Source: Mycolicibacterium austroafricanum (GTDB lineage Bacteria > Actinomycetota > Actinomycetes > Mycobacteriales > Mycobacteriaceae). From it: a DNA stretch of 40,833 nucleotides. This document shows positions 1 to 7,697 of the stretch, one piece after another. Below the pieces are notes generated by a model that worked only from the letters and a program-made list of their open reading frames with translations, made no database searches and was not told where the DNA came from. The stretch lies in the NCBI RefSeq assembly GCF_902705885.1, contig NZ_CACSIP010000006.1, positions 68,714-109,546 on the forward strand, in the 5' to 3' direction. The translations under genes were made by a program, and so were the position numbers. Each line of letters begins with the position of its first letter. The stretch's first letter is position 1.

Positions 1-841
1 CGAGATGATCGGTCTGGCCCTGCCTGCCCGCTGAGTACATGACGGTCTCGGCCGGGATCTGCTTGCCGCTGGCCAGCGTCGTCACGGTGCCCGCAGCGCC
101 CACGTCGACGGCGGTGACCTCTTCGCTGAACCGGAAGGTGACGGCCAGGTCGCGCAGGTGGAACTTCAGCGCCTCGATGATCTCCGGGTCGCAGAACTCC
201 AGCATGTTGGCCCGCTTCTCGACGACGGTGACCTTGGTGCCCAAGGCCGCGAACATCGAGGCGTACTCGATGCCGATGACTCCGGCGCCGACCACGACCA
301 TCGAGCCGGGGATGGATTTGAGGTCGAGGATGCCGTCGGAGTCGAGCACCCGGTTCTCGTCGAACTCGACACCGATCGGGCGGGCGGGTTTGGTGCCAGT
401 GGCGATGACCACGTAGCGGCCGCTGACGGTGACGCGTTCGGCGCGGCCGGGATCGTCGACGTGGATGGTGTGCGCGTCGATGAACCGGGCGTGTCCGACG
501 TAGAGCTCGATGCGGTTGCGCATCAGTTGTGAGCGCACGACGTCGATCTCCTTGCCGATGACGTGCTGGGTGCGTGCCAGGAGGTCGGCCGGGGTGATCT
601 TCTCCTTGACGCGGTAGCTGGCGCCGTAGAGCTCACGCTGGCTCATCCCGGTGAGATAGACGACGGCCTCACGCAGTGTCTTCGACGGGATGGTGCCGGT
701 GTTGACACACACCCCGCCCAGCATCAGGCCGCGTTCGATCACGGCGACAGACTTGCCGAGTTTCGCCGCGGCAATGGCTGCCTTCTGCCCACCCGGGCCG
801 GACCCGATCACGACGAGGTCGTATTCCTGCGTGGAACCCAT
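1..841 (-). CDS. sthA: Soluble pyridine nucleotide transhydrogenase SthA (partial, C-terminus off the left edge)
   Basis: FAD-dependent flavoprotein that moves reducing equivalents between NADPH and NAD+ in the cytoplasm. About 280 N-terminal codons are present; the family is about 465 residues. The N-terminus after [19 protein letters not shown] is a Rossmann FAD site. It is followed by [18 protein letters not shown], which has one cysteine where the related lipoamide dehydrogenases have a redox-active pair; this is the signature of SthA. A second Rossmann motif ([16 protein letters not shown]) binds the pyridine nucleotide. The start ATG is at 839-841. The gene diverges from the DUF4192 gene across about 170 bp in which I recognise no clear promoter. 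Identity is well supported; the C-terminal dimer domain is not visible. Confidence 0.93.
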   Translation of the reverse strand, partial: MGSTQEYDLVVIGSGPGGQKAAIAAAKLGKSVAVIERGLMLGGVCVNTGTIPSKTLREAVVYLTGMSQRELYGASYRVKEKITPADLLARTQHVIGKEIDVVRSQLMRNRIELYVGHARFIDAHTIHVDDPGRAERVTVSGRYVVIATGTKPARPIGVEFDENRVLDSDGILDLKSIPGSMVVVGAGVIGIEYASMFAALGTKVTVVEKRANMLEFCDPEIIEALKFHLRDLAVTFRFSEEVTAVDVGAAGTVTTLASGKQIPAETVMYSAGRQGQTDHL

Positions 842-1014
842 GCCACAAGATCTACGCCGGTTGCCCAGGTCTCGCATGTCGGCCGACGTCAACTCCAGGT
901 GAACTCTCGTCACTCGAGCGGGCTGCGATCCCCAATCGCGATTCCATCCACAGTTCGGGTCCGGCACGGCGCCGACGGCGCCTCGCCGTCGGCAGGTGTT
1001 GCGAGGTTGGCGGT

Positions 1015-2064
1015 ATGACCACAACACACCGCCCCGATAATCCGCTCGACCGACCCGGCGTCCTGATTGCGGCACTGCCCGCTGTGCTCGGGTTCGTCCC
1101 CGAGAACTCGCTGGTGCTGGTGACCGCTGCACACGGTGAGATGGGCGCGGTGATGCGTGCCGACCTCTCCGAAGGAGCGGACTATTCGCTGAGTCACCTC
1201 GCCGAACTGGCGGCCGCCTCGCGAGCGGAGATCGCGATCGCGGTGATCGTCGACAACGAGGGCGCGGCATGCCAGATGTGCGCAGACGAGTACCGGGAGT
1301 TGACGCACGAACTGGCCGTCGAGCTCGCGCGGTGGGACGTCGAACTGGCCGCCGCGCACGTGGTCGACAAAGTCGCCGCAGGTGGGCGGTGGTACTGCGC
1401 GGACGGATGCGGCAGCGCCGGGGTGGTCGAGGATCCAGCGGCATCACCCATCGCTGTCGCTGCGGTGCTGGACGGTCGGCGGCTCTACGCCCGGCGCTCA
1501 GAGTTGGTCGCCGTGGTCGCCCAAGCCGATCCCGAACGCAGCGCCGCGCTCGCCCGGGGGATCGACGCGGCCGGTGCGCTGGCTACCGACCGTCCGGATG
1601 CTCAGGCCAGAAGCGACATCGAGCACGCCCTGGCCTGCGCCGAACAGCTCACCGACGGCCGCCCGCTGGCCGACGAGCAGCTGACACGGCTGGCGTTGGC
1701 ACTGACCGATCCTCGGGTGCGCGACACCCTGTACGCCCTGGCCGTCGGCGACCATGCGGGCGCGGCCGAATCGTTGTGGGCCGACCTTGCCCGTCTGTTG
1801 CCCGAGCCGTGGCGAGTGGAAGCGCTGGTACTGCTGGCGTTTTCGGCCTACGCGCGGGGTGACGGTCCGCTTGCGGGGATCTCTCTGGACGCTGCGCTGC
1901 GGTGCGCGCCGTCGCATCGGATGGCCGGCATGCTCGATCACGCGTTGCAGTCGGGAATGCGGCCCGAGCAGATACGGGAACTGGCCCGCACCGGTTACCG
2001 GCTGGCCAAACAACTCGGGGTGCGGCTGCCGCCGAAGCGGTTGTTCGGCCGCCGGGCGGGCTAG
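1015..2064 (+). CDS. DUF4192 domain-containing protein (Rv2712c-like)
   Basis: A 349-residue soluble protein of the actinobacterial DUF4192 family, whose biochemical role is not established. The N-terminal part ([20 protein letters not shown]) is the characteristic opening of the family. The C-terminal half is an alanine/leucine-rich helical region with repeated AL..A patterns, resembling helical-repeat proteins (residues about 200-340). There is no signal peptide and no membrane segment. It converges on ideR, with 13 bp between the two stops, and diverges from sthA, as in M. tuberculosis. The ATG is preceded by only a weak GAGGT-like sequence. Family assignment is confident; function is unknown. 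Confidence 0.85.
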   Translation: MTTTHRPDNPLDRPGVLIAALPAVLGFVPENSLVLVTAAHGEMGAVMRADLSEGADYSLSHLAELAAASRAEIAIAVIVDNEGAACQMCADEYRELTHELAVELARWDVELAAAHVVDKVAAGGRWYCADGCGSAGVVEDPAASPIAVAAVLDGRRLYARRSELVAVVAQADPERSAALARGIDAAGALATDRPDAQARSDIEHALACAEQLTDGRPLADEQLTRLALALTDPRVRDTLYALAVGDHAGAAESLWADLARLLPEPWRVEALVLLAFSAYARGDGPLAGISLDAALRCAPSHRMAGMLDHALQSGMRPEQIRELARTGYRLAKQLGVRLPPKRLFGRRAG

Positions 2065-2077
2065 CGTGCGCGCCGGG

Positions 2078-2770
2078 TCAGACCTTCTCGACCTTGACCG
2101 TGTGGGCCATCTCGTGCGGGAGTTCGACCTGCTCGTGGCCCGGGATGACGATCATCACGCCACCGTGGTTGTTGACTTCGACGGTCACGCGGGCGTTGGG
2201 CACCACACCGGCGTCCTTCAGCCGCGCGATCAACTCGGCGTCGCCCTGGACATGCTCGGTGAGCTGGCGCACCACCACCGCCACGGGCATCCCGGCGGGC
2301 AGCTCGGTCAGGCGAACCAGGCTGATCGTCTCGTTGATCAGGTCGTCGCCGACGCCGAGCTCGGACAGCCCGGGGATCGGGTTGCCGAACGGGGACGTGG
2401 TCGGGTTGTTGAGCACCTGGACCAACCGGCGCTCGACATCCTCGCTCATCACGTGCTCCCACCGGCACGCCTCGGCGTGTACTTCTTCCCAGGGCAGCCC
2501 GATGACGTCCACCAGGAGCCGTTCGGCCAGCCGGTGCTTGCGCATCACCGCGACCGCCAGCCCCCGGCCCTTGTCAGTCAACTCCAGGTGACGATCGCCC
2601 GCGACGTGCAGGAGCCCGTCCCGCTCCATCCGCGACACGGTCTGGCTCACGGTGGGTCCACTCTGATCGAGACGTTCCGCGATCCGCGCGCGCAGCGGGA
2701 TTACGCCCTCTTCCTCGAGGTCGTAAATGGTTCGCAGATACATCTCGGTGGTATCGACCAGATCGTTCAT
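2078..2770 (-). CDS. ideR: Iron-dependent repressor IdeR (DtxR family)
   Basis: Fe(II)-activated transcription regulator of iron uptake, siderophore and storage genes. The 230-residue length equals M. tuberculosis IdeR. The N-terminal winged helix covers residues 1-70. Metal-site residues are visible at the family positions: Met10, Cys102, Glu105 and His106 for one site, and His79, Glu83 and His98 for the other. The C-terminal SH3-like domain ends in HEMAHTVKVEKV. The open frame extends 27 codons upstream, but the chosen ATG at 2768-2770 starts the conserved MNDLVDTTEMYLRT sequence and has a GGAGG ribosome site just upstream. The linker near residues 145-155 differs from M. tuberculosis and seems shorter in acidic content. 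It lies downstream of sigB but behind a terminator hairpin, so it probably uses its own promoter. Confidence 0.97.
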   Translation of the reverse strand: MNDLVDTTEMYLRTIYDLEEEGVIPLRARIAERLDQSGPTVSQTVSRMERDGLLHVAGDRHLELTDKGRGLAVAVMRKHRLAERLLVDVIGLPWEEVHAEACRWEHVMSEDVERRLVQVLNNPTTSPFGNPIPGLSELGVGDDLINETISLVRLTELPAGMPVAVVVRQLTEHVQGDAELIARLKDAGVVPNARVTVEVNNHGGVMIVIPGHEQVELPHEMAHTVKVEKV

Positions 2771-2793
2771 TCGCACACCCTCCGTCTGAGGCG

Positions 2794-2799
2794 AGTCTA
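2794..2799 (-). promoter_or_regulatory. Candidate -10 element of ideR
   Basis: On the minus strand TAGACT (TANNNT type) lies about 23 nt upstream of the ideR start codon and before its GGAGG ribosome site. No convincing -35 box is present at 17-18 nt spacing, which is common for mycobacterial SigA promoters. I found no 19-bp iron-box palindrome here. Confidence 0.4.
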
Positions 2800-2866
2800 C
2801 CGGTCGACCCGCTGAACAGCGGTGCTTCACCTGGCGACACGGGCCAGACAAGCAACGGTGAAGACA

Positions 2867-2896
2867 GAAAGCCCGCCGAGAATCCGGCGGGCTTTC
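2867..2896 (-). terminator. Intrinsic-type terminator downstream of sigB
   Basis: Perfect 12-bp inverted repeat (GAAAGCCCGCCG at 2867-2878 and its complement at 2885-2896) with a 6-nt loop. On the minus strand the stem ends in CTTTC and is followed by TGTCTTC, a weak U-rich tail. It sits 50 bp after the sigB stop and before ideR, so it should separate the two transcription units, at least partly. Confidence 0.75.
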
Positions 2897-2905
2897 CGTG
2901 GTGAT

Positions 2906-2937
2906 CTGGCTACGTGGTCTGGCTACGTGGTCTGGCT
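2906..2937. repeat. 13-bp tandem repeat, about 2.5 copies
   Basis: The unit CTGGCTACGTGGT occurs at 2906-2918 and 2919-2931, with CTGGCT following at 2932-2937. It lies between the sigB stop and the terminator hairpin. No function is evident; it is a possible polymorphic short repeat. Confidence 0.7.
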
Positions 2938-2946
2938 GGGGTCGGG

Positions 2947-3906
2947 CTAGCTGGCGTAGGAACGCAGCCTGTCGGCGCGCTCCCCGTTGCGCAGCTTGGC
3001 CATCACTTCCCGCTCGATCTGGCGCACCCGCTCCCGGGAGAGCCCGAACAACTTGCCGATCTGATCCAGGGTGCGGGGCTGGCCGTCGTCGAGGCCGAAC
3101 CGCAGCCGGATCACCTGCTGTTCGCGCTCGTCCAGCGTCGTCAGCACATAGCGAATGTCGGTGTGCAGCAATTCGGAGATCACGGCGTTCTCAGCCGACA
3201 TCGCCTCGGCGTCTTCGATGAAGTCGCCCAACGGAGCCTCCTCGTCGCTGCCGACGGGCATGTCGAGGCTCACCGGGTCGCGGCTGTGCGACAACAGGTC
3301 GGCGATCTTCTCCGCCGGGATACCCGACTCTTCGGCCAGTTCCTCATCGGTGGCGTCGCGCCCCAGGTTCTGATGCATCTCGCGCTTGATCCTGGCGAGC
3401 TTGTTGACCTGCTCGACGAGATGGACGGGCAGACGAATGGTGCGGCTCTGGTCGGCCATCCCGCGGGTGATCGCCTGGCGGATCCACCACGTGGCGTACG
3501 TCGAGAACTTGAACCCCTTGGCGTAGTCGAACTTTTCCATCGCGCGGATCAGCCCGAGGTTGCCCTCCTGGATGAGGTCGAGCAGCGGCATCCCGCGCCC
3601 GGTGTAGCGCTTGGCCAGCGAGACGACCAGGCGAAGGTTGGCTTCGAGCAGGTGACGCCGCGCCGCCTCACCGTCGCGCACCACGGCCGCGAGATCGCGC
3701 TTGCGGTTGTCGCCGAGACGCTTGCGGGTGTCGAGCAGATGCTGGGCGTACAGACCCGCCTCGATTCGCTTGGCGAGTTCGACCTCGTCGGCCGCGTTGA
3801 GCAGCGCGGTCTTGCCGATGCCGTTCAAGTAGACGCGCACCAGGTCTGCGGCTGGGCTCTGGGCATCCAGATCTTGGTCGAAGCGACTGCTGGTGGCATT
3901 TGCCAT
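2947..3906 (-). CDS. sigB: RNA polymerase sigma factor SigB
   Basis: Primary-like (group 2) sigma factor of 319 residues, close to M. tuberculosis SigB (323). It directs RNA polymerase to stress and stationary-phase promoters. Region 1.2 starts at about residue 20 ([20 protein letters not shown]). Region 2 contains [20 protein letters not shown] and the -10 recognition helix around [15 protein letters not shown]. Region 3 follows, then region 4 with the helix-turn-helix [19 protein letters not shown]. The start ATG at 3904-3906 has an ideal AGGAGG site 6-7 nt upstream, so the upstream ten codons of open frame are not used. It lacks the long acidic N-terminal tail of SigA. A SigE/SigH-type promoter is visible upstream. 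Confidence 0.96.
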   Translation of the reverse strand: MANATSSRFDQDLDAQSPAADLVRVYLNGIGKTALLNAADEVELAKRIEAGLYAQHLLDTRKRLGDNRKRDLAAVVRDGEAARRHLLEANLRLVVSLAKRYTGRGMPLLDLIQEGNLGLIRAMEKFDYAKGFKFSTYATWWIRQAITRGMADQSRTIRLPVHLVEQVNKLARIKREMHQNLGRDATDEELAEESGIPAEKIADLLSHSRDPVSLDMPVGSDEEAPLGDFIEDAEAMSAENAVISELLHTDIRYVLTTLDEREQQVIRLRFGLDDGQPRTLDQIGKLFGLSRERVRQIEREVMAKLRNGERADRLRSYAS

Positions 3907-3943
3907 TACGGCCTCCTGATCGGGTCGAACTTTCAAGAGCTAC

Positions 3944-3970
3944 AACGCTCTATGAGTTCAAAGAGTTCCC
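3944..3970 (-). promoter_or_regulatory. ECF-sigma (SigE/SigH-type) promoter of sigB
   Basis: On the minus strand GGGAAC (complement of 3965-3970) is followed by a 17-nt spacer and CGTT (complement of 3944-3947). This fits the GGAAC / CGTT consensus of mycobacterial SigE and SigH promoters, and sigB is a known target of both factors in M. tuberculosis. Start of transcription is expected near 3937, about 30 nt before the sigB ATG. Confidence 0.75.
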
Positions 3971-4053
3971 AACCTCAGCGCCGCTCACACCTGCTGAGCT
4001 GCGGTTTTCGGAGCTCGACCTGAGAATGTGCTGAGAAGTGATCCCAGCGGCGC

Positions 4054-4476
4054 TCAGCGGGGAACGTCGCCGCGGAATTCGTCTGCTTCGTACCCGGAGT
4101 GCTCGGCTTCGGTCCGCGGCCACTGGGCAGTCGTGCCCTCGAGCGAGGGACGCTCGGCTGTCGGGAACAGCGGGATGCGTCGCTTCGAGTCGTACCGCCG
4201 GGGTTCCTCGGCGCGTCTGGGGGGACGGTCGTTGGCGATCAGCACAGCCATCCACGGCAGCGGGATCGACAGCACGATGATCGCCAGGGAGATGAGGCCG
4301 TTGTGCCAGATGCCATAGGCCGCCGCAGCGAGGATCAATGCAGGAATGCGGAACGACATCAGCGTGAGGTACTTACGTACCCGGGCGCGGTGCTGTTCTT
4401 CGTGGGCGAGCGCGGCCCGGGTGATCAACACGGGCCGACCGTCGTCGTCGAAACTCAGCTCCTGGCCTTGTTTCAT
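4054..4476 (-). CDS. DUF3099 membrane protein (Rv2709-like)
   Basis: Small membrane protein of about 140 residues. The first 20-25 residues (FDDDGRPVLITRAALAHEEQHRARVRKYL) are cytoplasmic and charged. Two adjacent hydrophobic helices follow (about residues 42-58 and 62-80, with the conserved LPWMAVLIANDRPPRR end). An arginine- and glutamate-rich hydrophilic tail completes it. This is the DUF3099 layout; function is unknown. I chose the ATG at 4474-4476, which has GGAG just upstream and matches the expected homologue start; an ATG six codons earlier (4494) is possible but lacks a ribosome site. It lies upstream of sigB, with about 150 bp between them that hold the sigB promoter. Confidence 0.8.
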   Translation of the reverse strand: MKQGQELSFDDDGRPVLITRAALAHEEQHRARVRKYLTLMSFRIPALILAAAAYGIWHNGLISLAIIVLSIPLPWMAVLIANDRPPRRAEEPRRYDSKRRIPLFPTAERPSLEGTTAQWPRTEAEHSGYEADEFRGDVPR

Positions 4477-4552
4477 CACTCCACTGTTGCACATCGGGGC
4501 CTGGTGTGCCGGTGACGTTTCTTACCGAACTGTGGCGAGGCAGAATGGTGGC

Positions 4553-4789
4553 ATGCAAACGCAGACCATCGAGCGCACCGACACCGACGAACGCGTCGAC
4601 GACGGGACTGACGACGACACCCCCAAGGTCTTCCATTACGTCAAGAAGGACAAGATCGCCGAGAGCGCGGTGATGGGCACGCACGTCGTCGCGCTGTGCG
4701 GTGAGGTGTTCCCGGTCACCCGGTCGGCCAAGCCCGGTTCGCCGGTGTGCCCGGACTGCAAGCAGATCTACGAGCAGCTCAAGAAGTAG
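4553..4789 (+). CDS. DUF3039 small zinc-ribbon-like protein (Rv2708c-like)
   Basis: A 78-residue protein of the actinobacterial DUF3039 family. The first 24 residues are acidic and likely disordered. The conserved core has His44, Cys49 and a CPDC knuckle at 66-69, suggesting a bound metal ion. Function is unknown. The start ATG at 4553 is preceded by AATGGTGGC, a poor ribosome site. Its last 11 nt overlap the 3' end of the convergent YihY/BrkB gene, so the two messages are complementary at their ends. Confidence 0.85.
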   Translation: MQTQTIERTDTDERVDDGTDDDTPKVFHYVKKDKIAESAVMGTHVVALCGEVFPVTRSAKPGSPVCPDCKQIYEQLKK

Positions 4790-5816
4790 CGGCGTCGCCC
4801 TTGGCGACCACGGCGGGCGCGTCGTCGGCAGGCGCGGGGTCCGGTCGGGGGGTTTCGGCCGGTAGCGCGGTGGGTGCGCCGCTGAAGGCGCTGGCTTTCG
4901 ACTCCAGCCACCACCGAAGGCGTTTGGCATGGGTGGCCTGCGCCGGCCACTCCTCCTCGATCGCGGCGTTCAACTCCGCGCCGAACATGATCGCGAAGCC
5001 GAGGAAGAACGCGAACAGCAGGAATGCGATCGGTGTGGCCAGCGCGCCGTAGGTGTAACCGGTGCTGGTGATCCAGGTCAGATAAACCCGCAGCGCCCAC
5101 GTCGCCACCAGGAAGACCACCGCGGCCAGCACCGCGCCATACACCAGCCGGTGCGACGGCAGCGGGTTGGGCAGCGACACCCGGTAGAGCAGGTTCACCG
5201 CCACCACCAGCGCCAGGAACAGCACCGGGTAGTAGCCGAAACGAAGAAAGTGATCCCAGCTGTCGGGGATGAACTCGGCGATCTTGCGCGGGCCCAGCGC
5301 GAGGAACGGGGCGGTGACGATGGCGCCGACCAGCATCACCACGTACAAGCCCAGCGCGTAGAACCGCTGCCGTACGGGATGGCGGAGCGGGGTCTGCCCG
5401 TGGGCCTCGGTGATCGAGTCGACGAACGCCGAGATGGCCGACGAACCCGCCCACAGCGAGATGACGAATCCCAGCGACACCACCTCGCCCCGGGCGCCCT
5501 TGATGATGTCGCGCACCGTCGGCTCGATGATCTCGACGACCACGTTGGGGGAAAAGAAGCGCCCGGCGGTGCTGACCAGCTGGCTCTGGATCATCGGCAG
5601 GGTGTCCGGGCCGAACAGAGGCGCGACGTAGGCCAAACTGCCCAACATCCCCAGCAGCAAGGGGGGCAGCGACAGTGCGCACCAGAAGGCAGCCTGTGCC
5701 GACTCCGAGAAAATCGAGTCGTCCCAACTTTTTGCCAGAGTCCGGCCGGTGATGTGCCGAAAGTGGTGGCGCGAGGGCCTCGGCCGCTGCGTGGGCGGTG
5801 CTGACTGGTCACTCAT
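4779..5816 (-). CDS. YihY/BrkB family integral membrane protein (Rv2707-like)
   Basis: A 345-residue membrane protein of the YihY/virulence factor BrkB family, once mis-labelled ribonuclease BN. An N-terminal cytoplasmic stretch with SWDDSIFSESAQAAFWCALSLPP opens the family domain. About six hydrophobic helices follow between residues 40 and 300, including the family's end motif near AFFLGFAIMFGAELNAAIEE. A proline/alanine/aspartate-rich tail of about 40 residues ends the protein. The transported substrate or role is not established. The start at 5816 has only a weak GGA upstream. It ends inside the DUF3039 gene. Confidence 0.88.
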   Translation of the reverse strand: MSDQSAPPTQRPRPSRHHFRHITGRTLAKSWDDSIFSESAQAAFWCALSLPPLLLGMLGSLAYVAPLFGPDTLPMIQSQLVSTAGRFFSPNVVVEIIEPTVRDIIKGARGEVVSLGFVISLWAGSSAISAFVDSITEAHGQTPLRHPVRQRFYALGLYVVMLVGAIVTAPFLALGPRKIAEFIPDSWDHFLRFGYYPVLFLALVVAVNLLYRVSLPNPLPSHRLVYGAVLAAVVFLVATWALRVYLTWITSTGYTYGALATPIAFLLFAFFLGFAIMFGAELNAAIEEEWPAQATHAKRLRWWLESKASAFSGAPTALPAETPRPDPAPADDAPAVVAKGDAATS

Positions 5817-5843
5817 GACCAGTCCAGCATCGCCGATGGGCCG

Positions 5844-6035
5844 TTACGGCTCCAACTGGCTCACTTCGAGGACCGCGGCCAGCTCAACCAACTTGGCCTC
5901 GTGTTCGTTCGCGTGATGCTGGCAGAACAGCAACTCGGCGCCCGACGGCAGCTTCGCCCGTACGCGGGCCGCGGCGCCACAACGGTCGCAGCGGTCAGCC
6001 TTGGTCAATTCGGGACTGGTCAGCGTTGCGGTCAT
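5844..6035 (-). CDS. DUF7455 small cysteine/histidine protein
   Basis: A 63-residue protein with the well conserved core DRCDRCGAAARVRAKLPSG and LLFCQHHANEHEAKL. The CDRC pair (residues 16-19) and the later C-Q-H-H (about 38-41) suggest a compact zinc site. It resembles the actinobacterial DUF7455 family, whose role is unknown. A strong GGAGGT ribosome site lies 5-6 nt before the ATG at 6033-6035. It is transcribed in the same direction as the YihY/BrkB gene, 27 bp upstream of it, so the two may be co-transcribed. Confidence 0.88.
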   Translation of the reverse strand: MTATLTSPELTKADRCDRCGAAARVRAKLPSGAELLFCQHHANEHEAKLVELAAVLEVSQLEP

Positions 6036-6167
6036 GGCACCTCCATAGGATGTGGCGACGTTCTTCTACTCTGTCAGACGCTTGGGGTTCCGGCCTTGTT
6101 CCCCGGGGGTTTACGGGTGTGTCGTGTCTCACGGATGTATGTGTTGCGACAAGAGGGGGCCAGCGGT

Positions 6168-6518
6168 ATGACCGACGTCCTGGTTCATCTGTGCTCTGCG
6201 TCGCAATGGGACGCGGCCCGCCGGTCGGGCGAACTGCGCCCGGATTCGCTCGACGCGGTGGGCTTTGTGCACCTGTCGACACCGGAGCAAGTGCATCTGC
6301 CCGCCAATCGGCTCTACGCCGGCCGGACAGATCTGATGCTGCTCCGCATCGACGCTGCACGTCTCTCCTCTCCGGTCCGGTGGGAACGCGGAGTTCCCAC
6401 CGATCCCGCGGGAATGGTGTTCCCACATTTGTATGGACCCCTACCGGCGGCAGCTGTGATAAGCGTCACGCCCTACCGTTGCGGGCCCGATGGCCGGTTC
6501 CCGCCGCGCGGAGCCTGA
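6168..6518 (+). CDS. DUF952 domain-containing protein
   Basis: A 116-residue cytoplasmic protein of the DUF952 family. The conserved elements are visible: VHLCSASQWDAARRSGEL, then DAVGFVHLSTPEQV, LMLLRIDAARL, and VFPHLYGPLP near residue 85-93. The fold is related to ADP-ribosyltransferase-like small domains, but activity has not been shown to my knowledge. AGAGGGGG about 10 nt before the ATG supports the start. It is divergent from the DUF7455 gene. Confidence 0.85.
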   Translation: MTDVLVHLCSASQWDAARRSGELRPDSLDAVGFVHLSTPEQVHLPANRLYAGRTDLMLLRIDAARLSSPVRWERGVPTDPAGMVFPHLYGPLPAAAVISVTPYRCGPDGRFPPRGA

Positions 6519-6623
6519 CCTGTCCGGATCAAACACATTGCAGCACAACGTATTTCACTACCGCGCCGTGGGCGTTCTCGGTGCTGTCGCGGAGCCCGCG
6601 GTGGCGGGCGGGTTGTGACTCAA

Positions 6624-6629
6624 TACACT
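6624..6629 (+). promoter_or_regulatory. -10 element for a probable leaderless mRNA
   Basis: TACACT (TANNNT) ends 8 nt before the GTG at 6638 and no Shine-Dalgarno sequence lies between. In mycobacteria transcription starts about 7 nt after such a hexamer, which would place the 5' end at or next to the start codon. Confidence 0.5.
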
Positions 6630-6637
6630 GACCCGTC

Positions 6638-7420
6638 GTGGGAATACTGTTTGGCTTCGCGCCGTGGATCGTCTACTGGGTGCTCGTCGGCAACGTCCCC
6701 TTCGTCACCGCGGTGCTCGTGGCCTTTGCGGTGGCGATCGCGGCCGTGGTCGTCTCCCGGCTCAGTGACTCGCCCGGGCGGACGATGGAGATCGGCGCTG
6801 TCGCTACGTTTTTCCTCCTGACAGTGCTCACCCTGGTGGTCAGCCAGGACTTCATGGAGCGCTGGATCCAGCCGCTGAGCACCGTCGGGATCTTCCTGGT
6901 GGCCCTGGTCAGTGCGCTGATCGGTAGGCCGTTCGTCCGCGAGTTCGCCGTGGTTGGTCAGCCCAAGGAGGTGATCGAGAGCGAGCCTTTCGCCCGGATC
7001 ACCTCGTTGCTGACCTGGATCTGGATAGCGGCGTTCGGCGGCATGGCGCTGTCGTCGGTGATCCCACCGATCCTGCGGGGTGACGCGACCATTCTGGACA
7101 CCCGTACGCCGTTGTCTTTCGTCTGCTACTGGGTGGTGCCGTTCGCACTGCTGGGCGTCGCGGCGTTGCTGACGCGGGTGCTGCCGGACCGGATGGTGCC
7201 GGCGGCGGACGATGTCGTTCGCAAGACCACTTTCGTCGCGTTCGCCGAGGCAGAGATCGATCAACTGATCTACCTGGCCACCGAGCACGCCAACCGCGAA
7301 GTGGGAGCGGGCAAGGAGGCCTACGACATCAGGATCGGCAGCAAAGGCATTCCGCTTGTCGGCGACGAGACGCGCGAATCCTGGCCATCGTCGTACAAGG
7401 TGCGCGACCGCAAACGCTGA
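6638..7420 (+). CDS. Unrecognised integral membrane protein
   Basis: A 260-residue protein I cannot place in a named family. Hydrophobic segments lie at about residues 3-40 (two helices), 52-68, 80-95, 122-142 and 160-180, giving five or six membrane spans. The soluble C-terminal part is conserved-looking: DDVVRKTTFVAFAEAEIDQLIYLATEHANREVGAGKEAYDI, a mixed-charge helix of about 35 residues, followed by a basic end. The GTG start follows a TACACT -10 box by 8 nt, so a leaderless message is likely. About 280 bp without a gene follow it. Confidence 0.6.
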   Translation: MGILFGFAPWIVYWVLVGNVPFVTAVLVAFAVAIAAVVVSRLSDSPGRTMEIGAVATFFLLTVLTLVVSQDFMERWIQPLSTVGIFLVALVSALIGRPFVREFAVVGQPKEVIESEPFARITSLLTWIWIAAFGGMALSSVIPPILRGDATILDTRTPLSFVCYWVVPFALLGVAALLTRVLPDRMVPAADDVVRKTTFVAFAEAEIDQLIYLATEHANREVGAGKEAYDIRIGSKGIPLVGDETRESWPSSYKVRDRKR

Positions 7421-7697
7421 TCGCCGCGTGCCGCCGGCCTCCCGTCCGGCGTTGTCACTGTTCTTTGCGGTATTCGCAGCGATCCGACCGGTACCGTGCG
7501 GCGATCGGGCACGTCCGCGAACGCCGTGGGTCGCCAATCCGGTCCAGCTACCGCGACTTCCGAATGTGGATGCTGTGTCAGCTAATTCAAGCCGCAACAC
7601 GGTACACCGCTGCGACAAGGTAATTGACCAAGTCGGCGATTTGCCATGTTAGATTTCGGCGGATTCCGGAGACCGAGCAGACCAGGGGGAACTGCGC
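7421..7697. other. Gene-free interval upstream of the PGRS-like gene
   Basis: No convincing coding region. A TTGACC at 7624-7629 and a TAGATT at 7650-7655 could form a promoter for the glycine-rich gene, but the 20-nt spacing is too long for a confident call. AGGGGGA at about 7683-7689 is the ribosome site of that gene. Confidence 0.4.

Noticed and set aside
2771..2946. IdeR iron box upstream of ideR
   Set aside because: No TTAGGTTAGSCTAACCTAA-like palindrome could be found on either strand in this gap or in the sigB upstream region.
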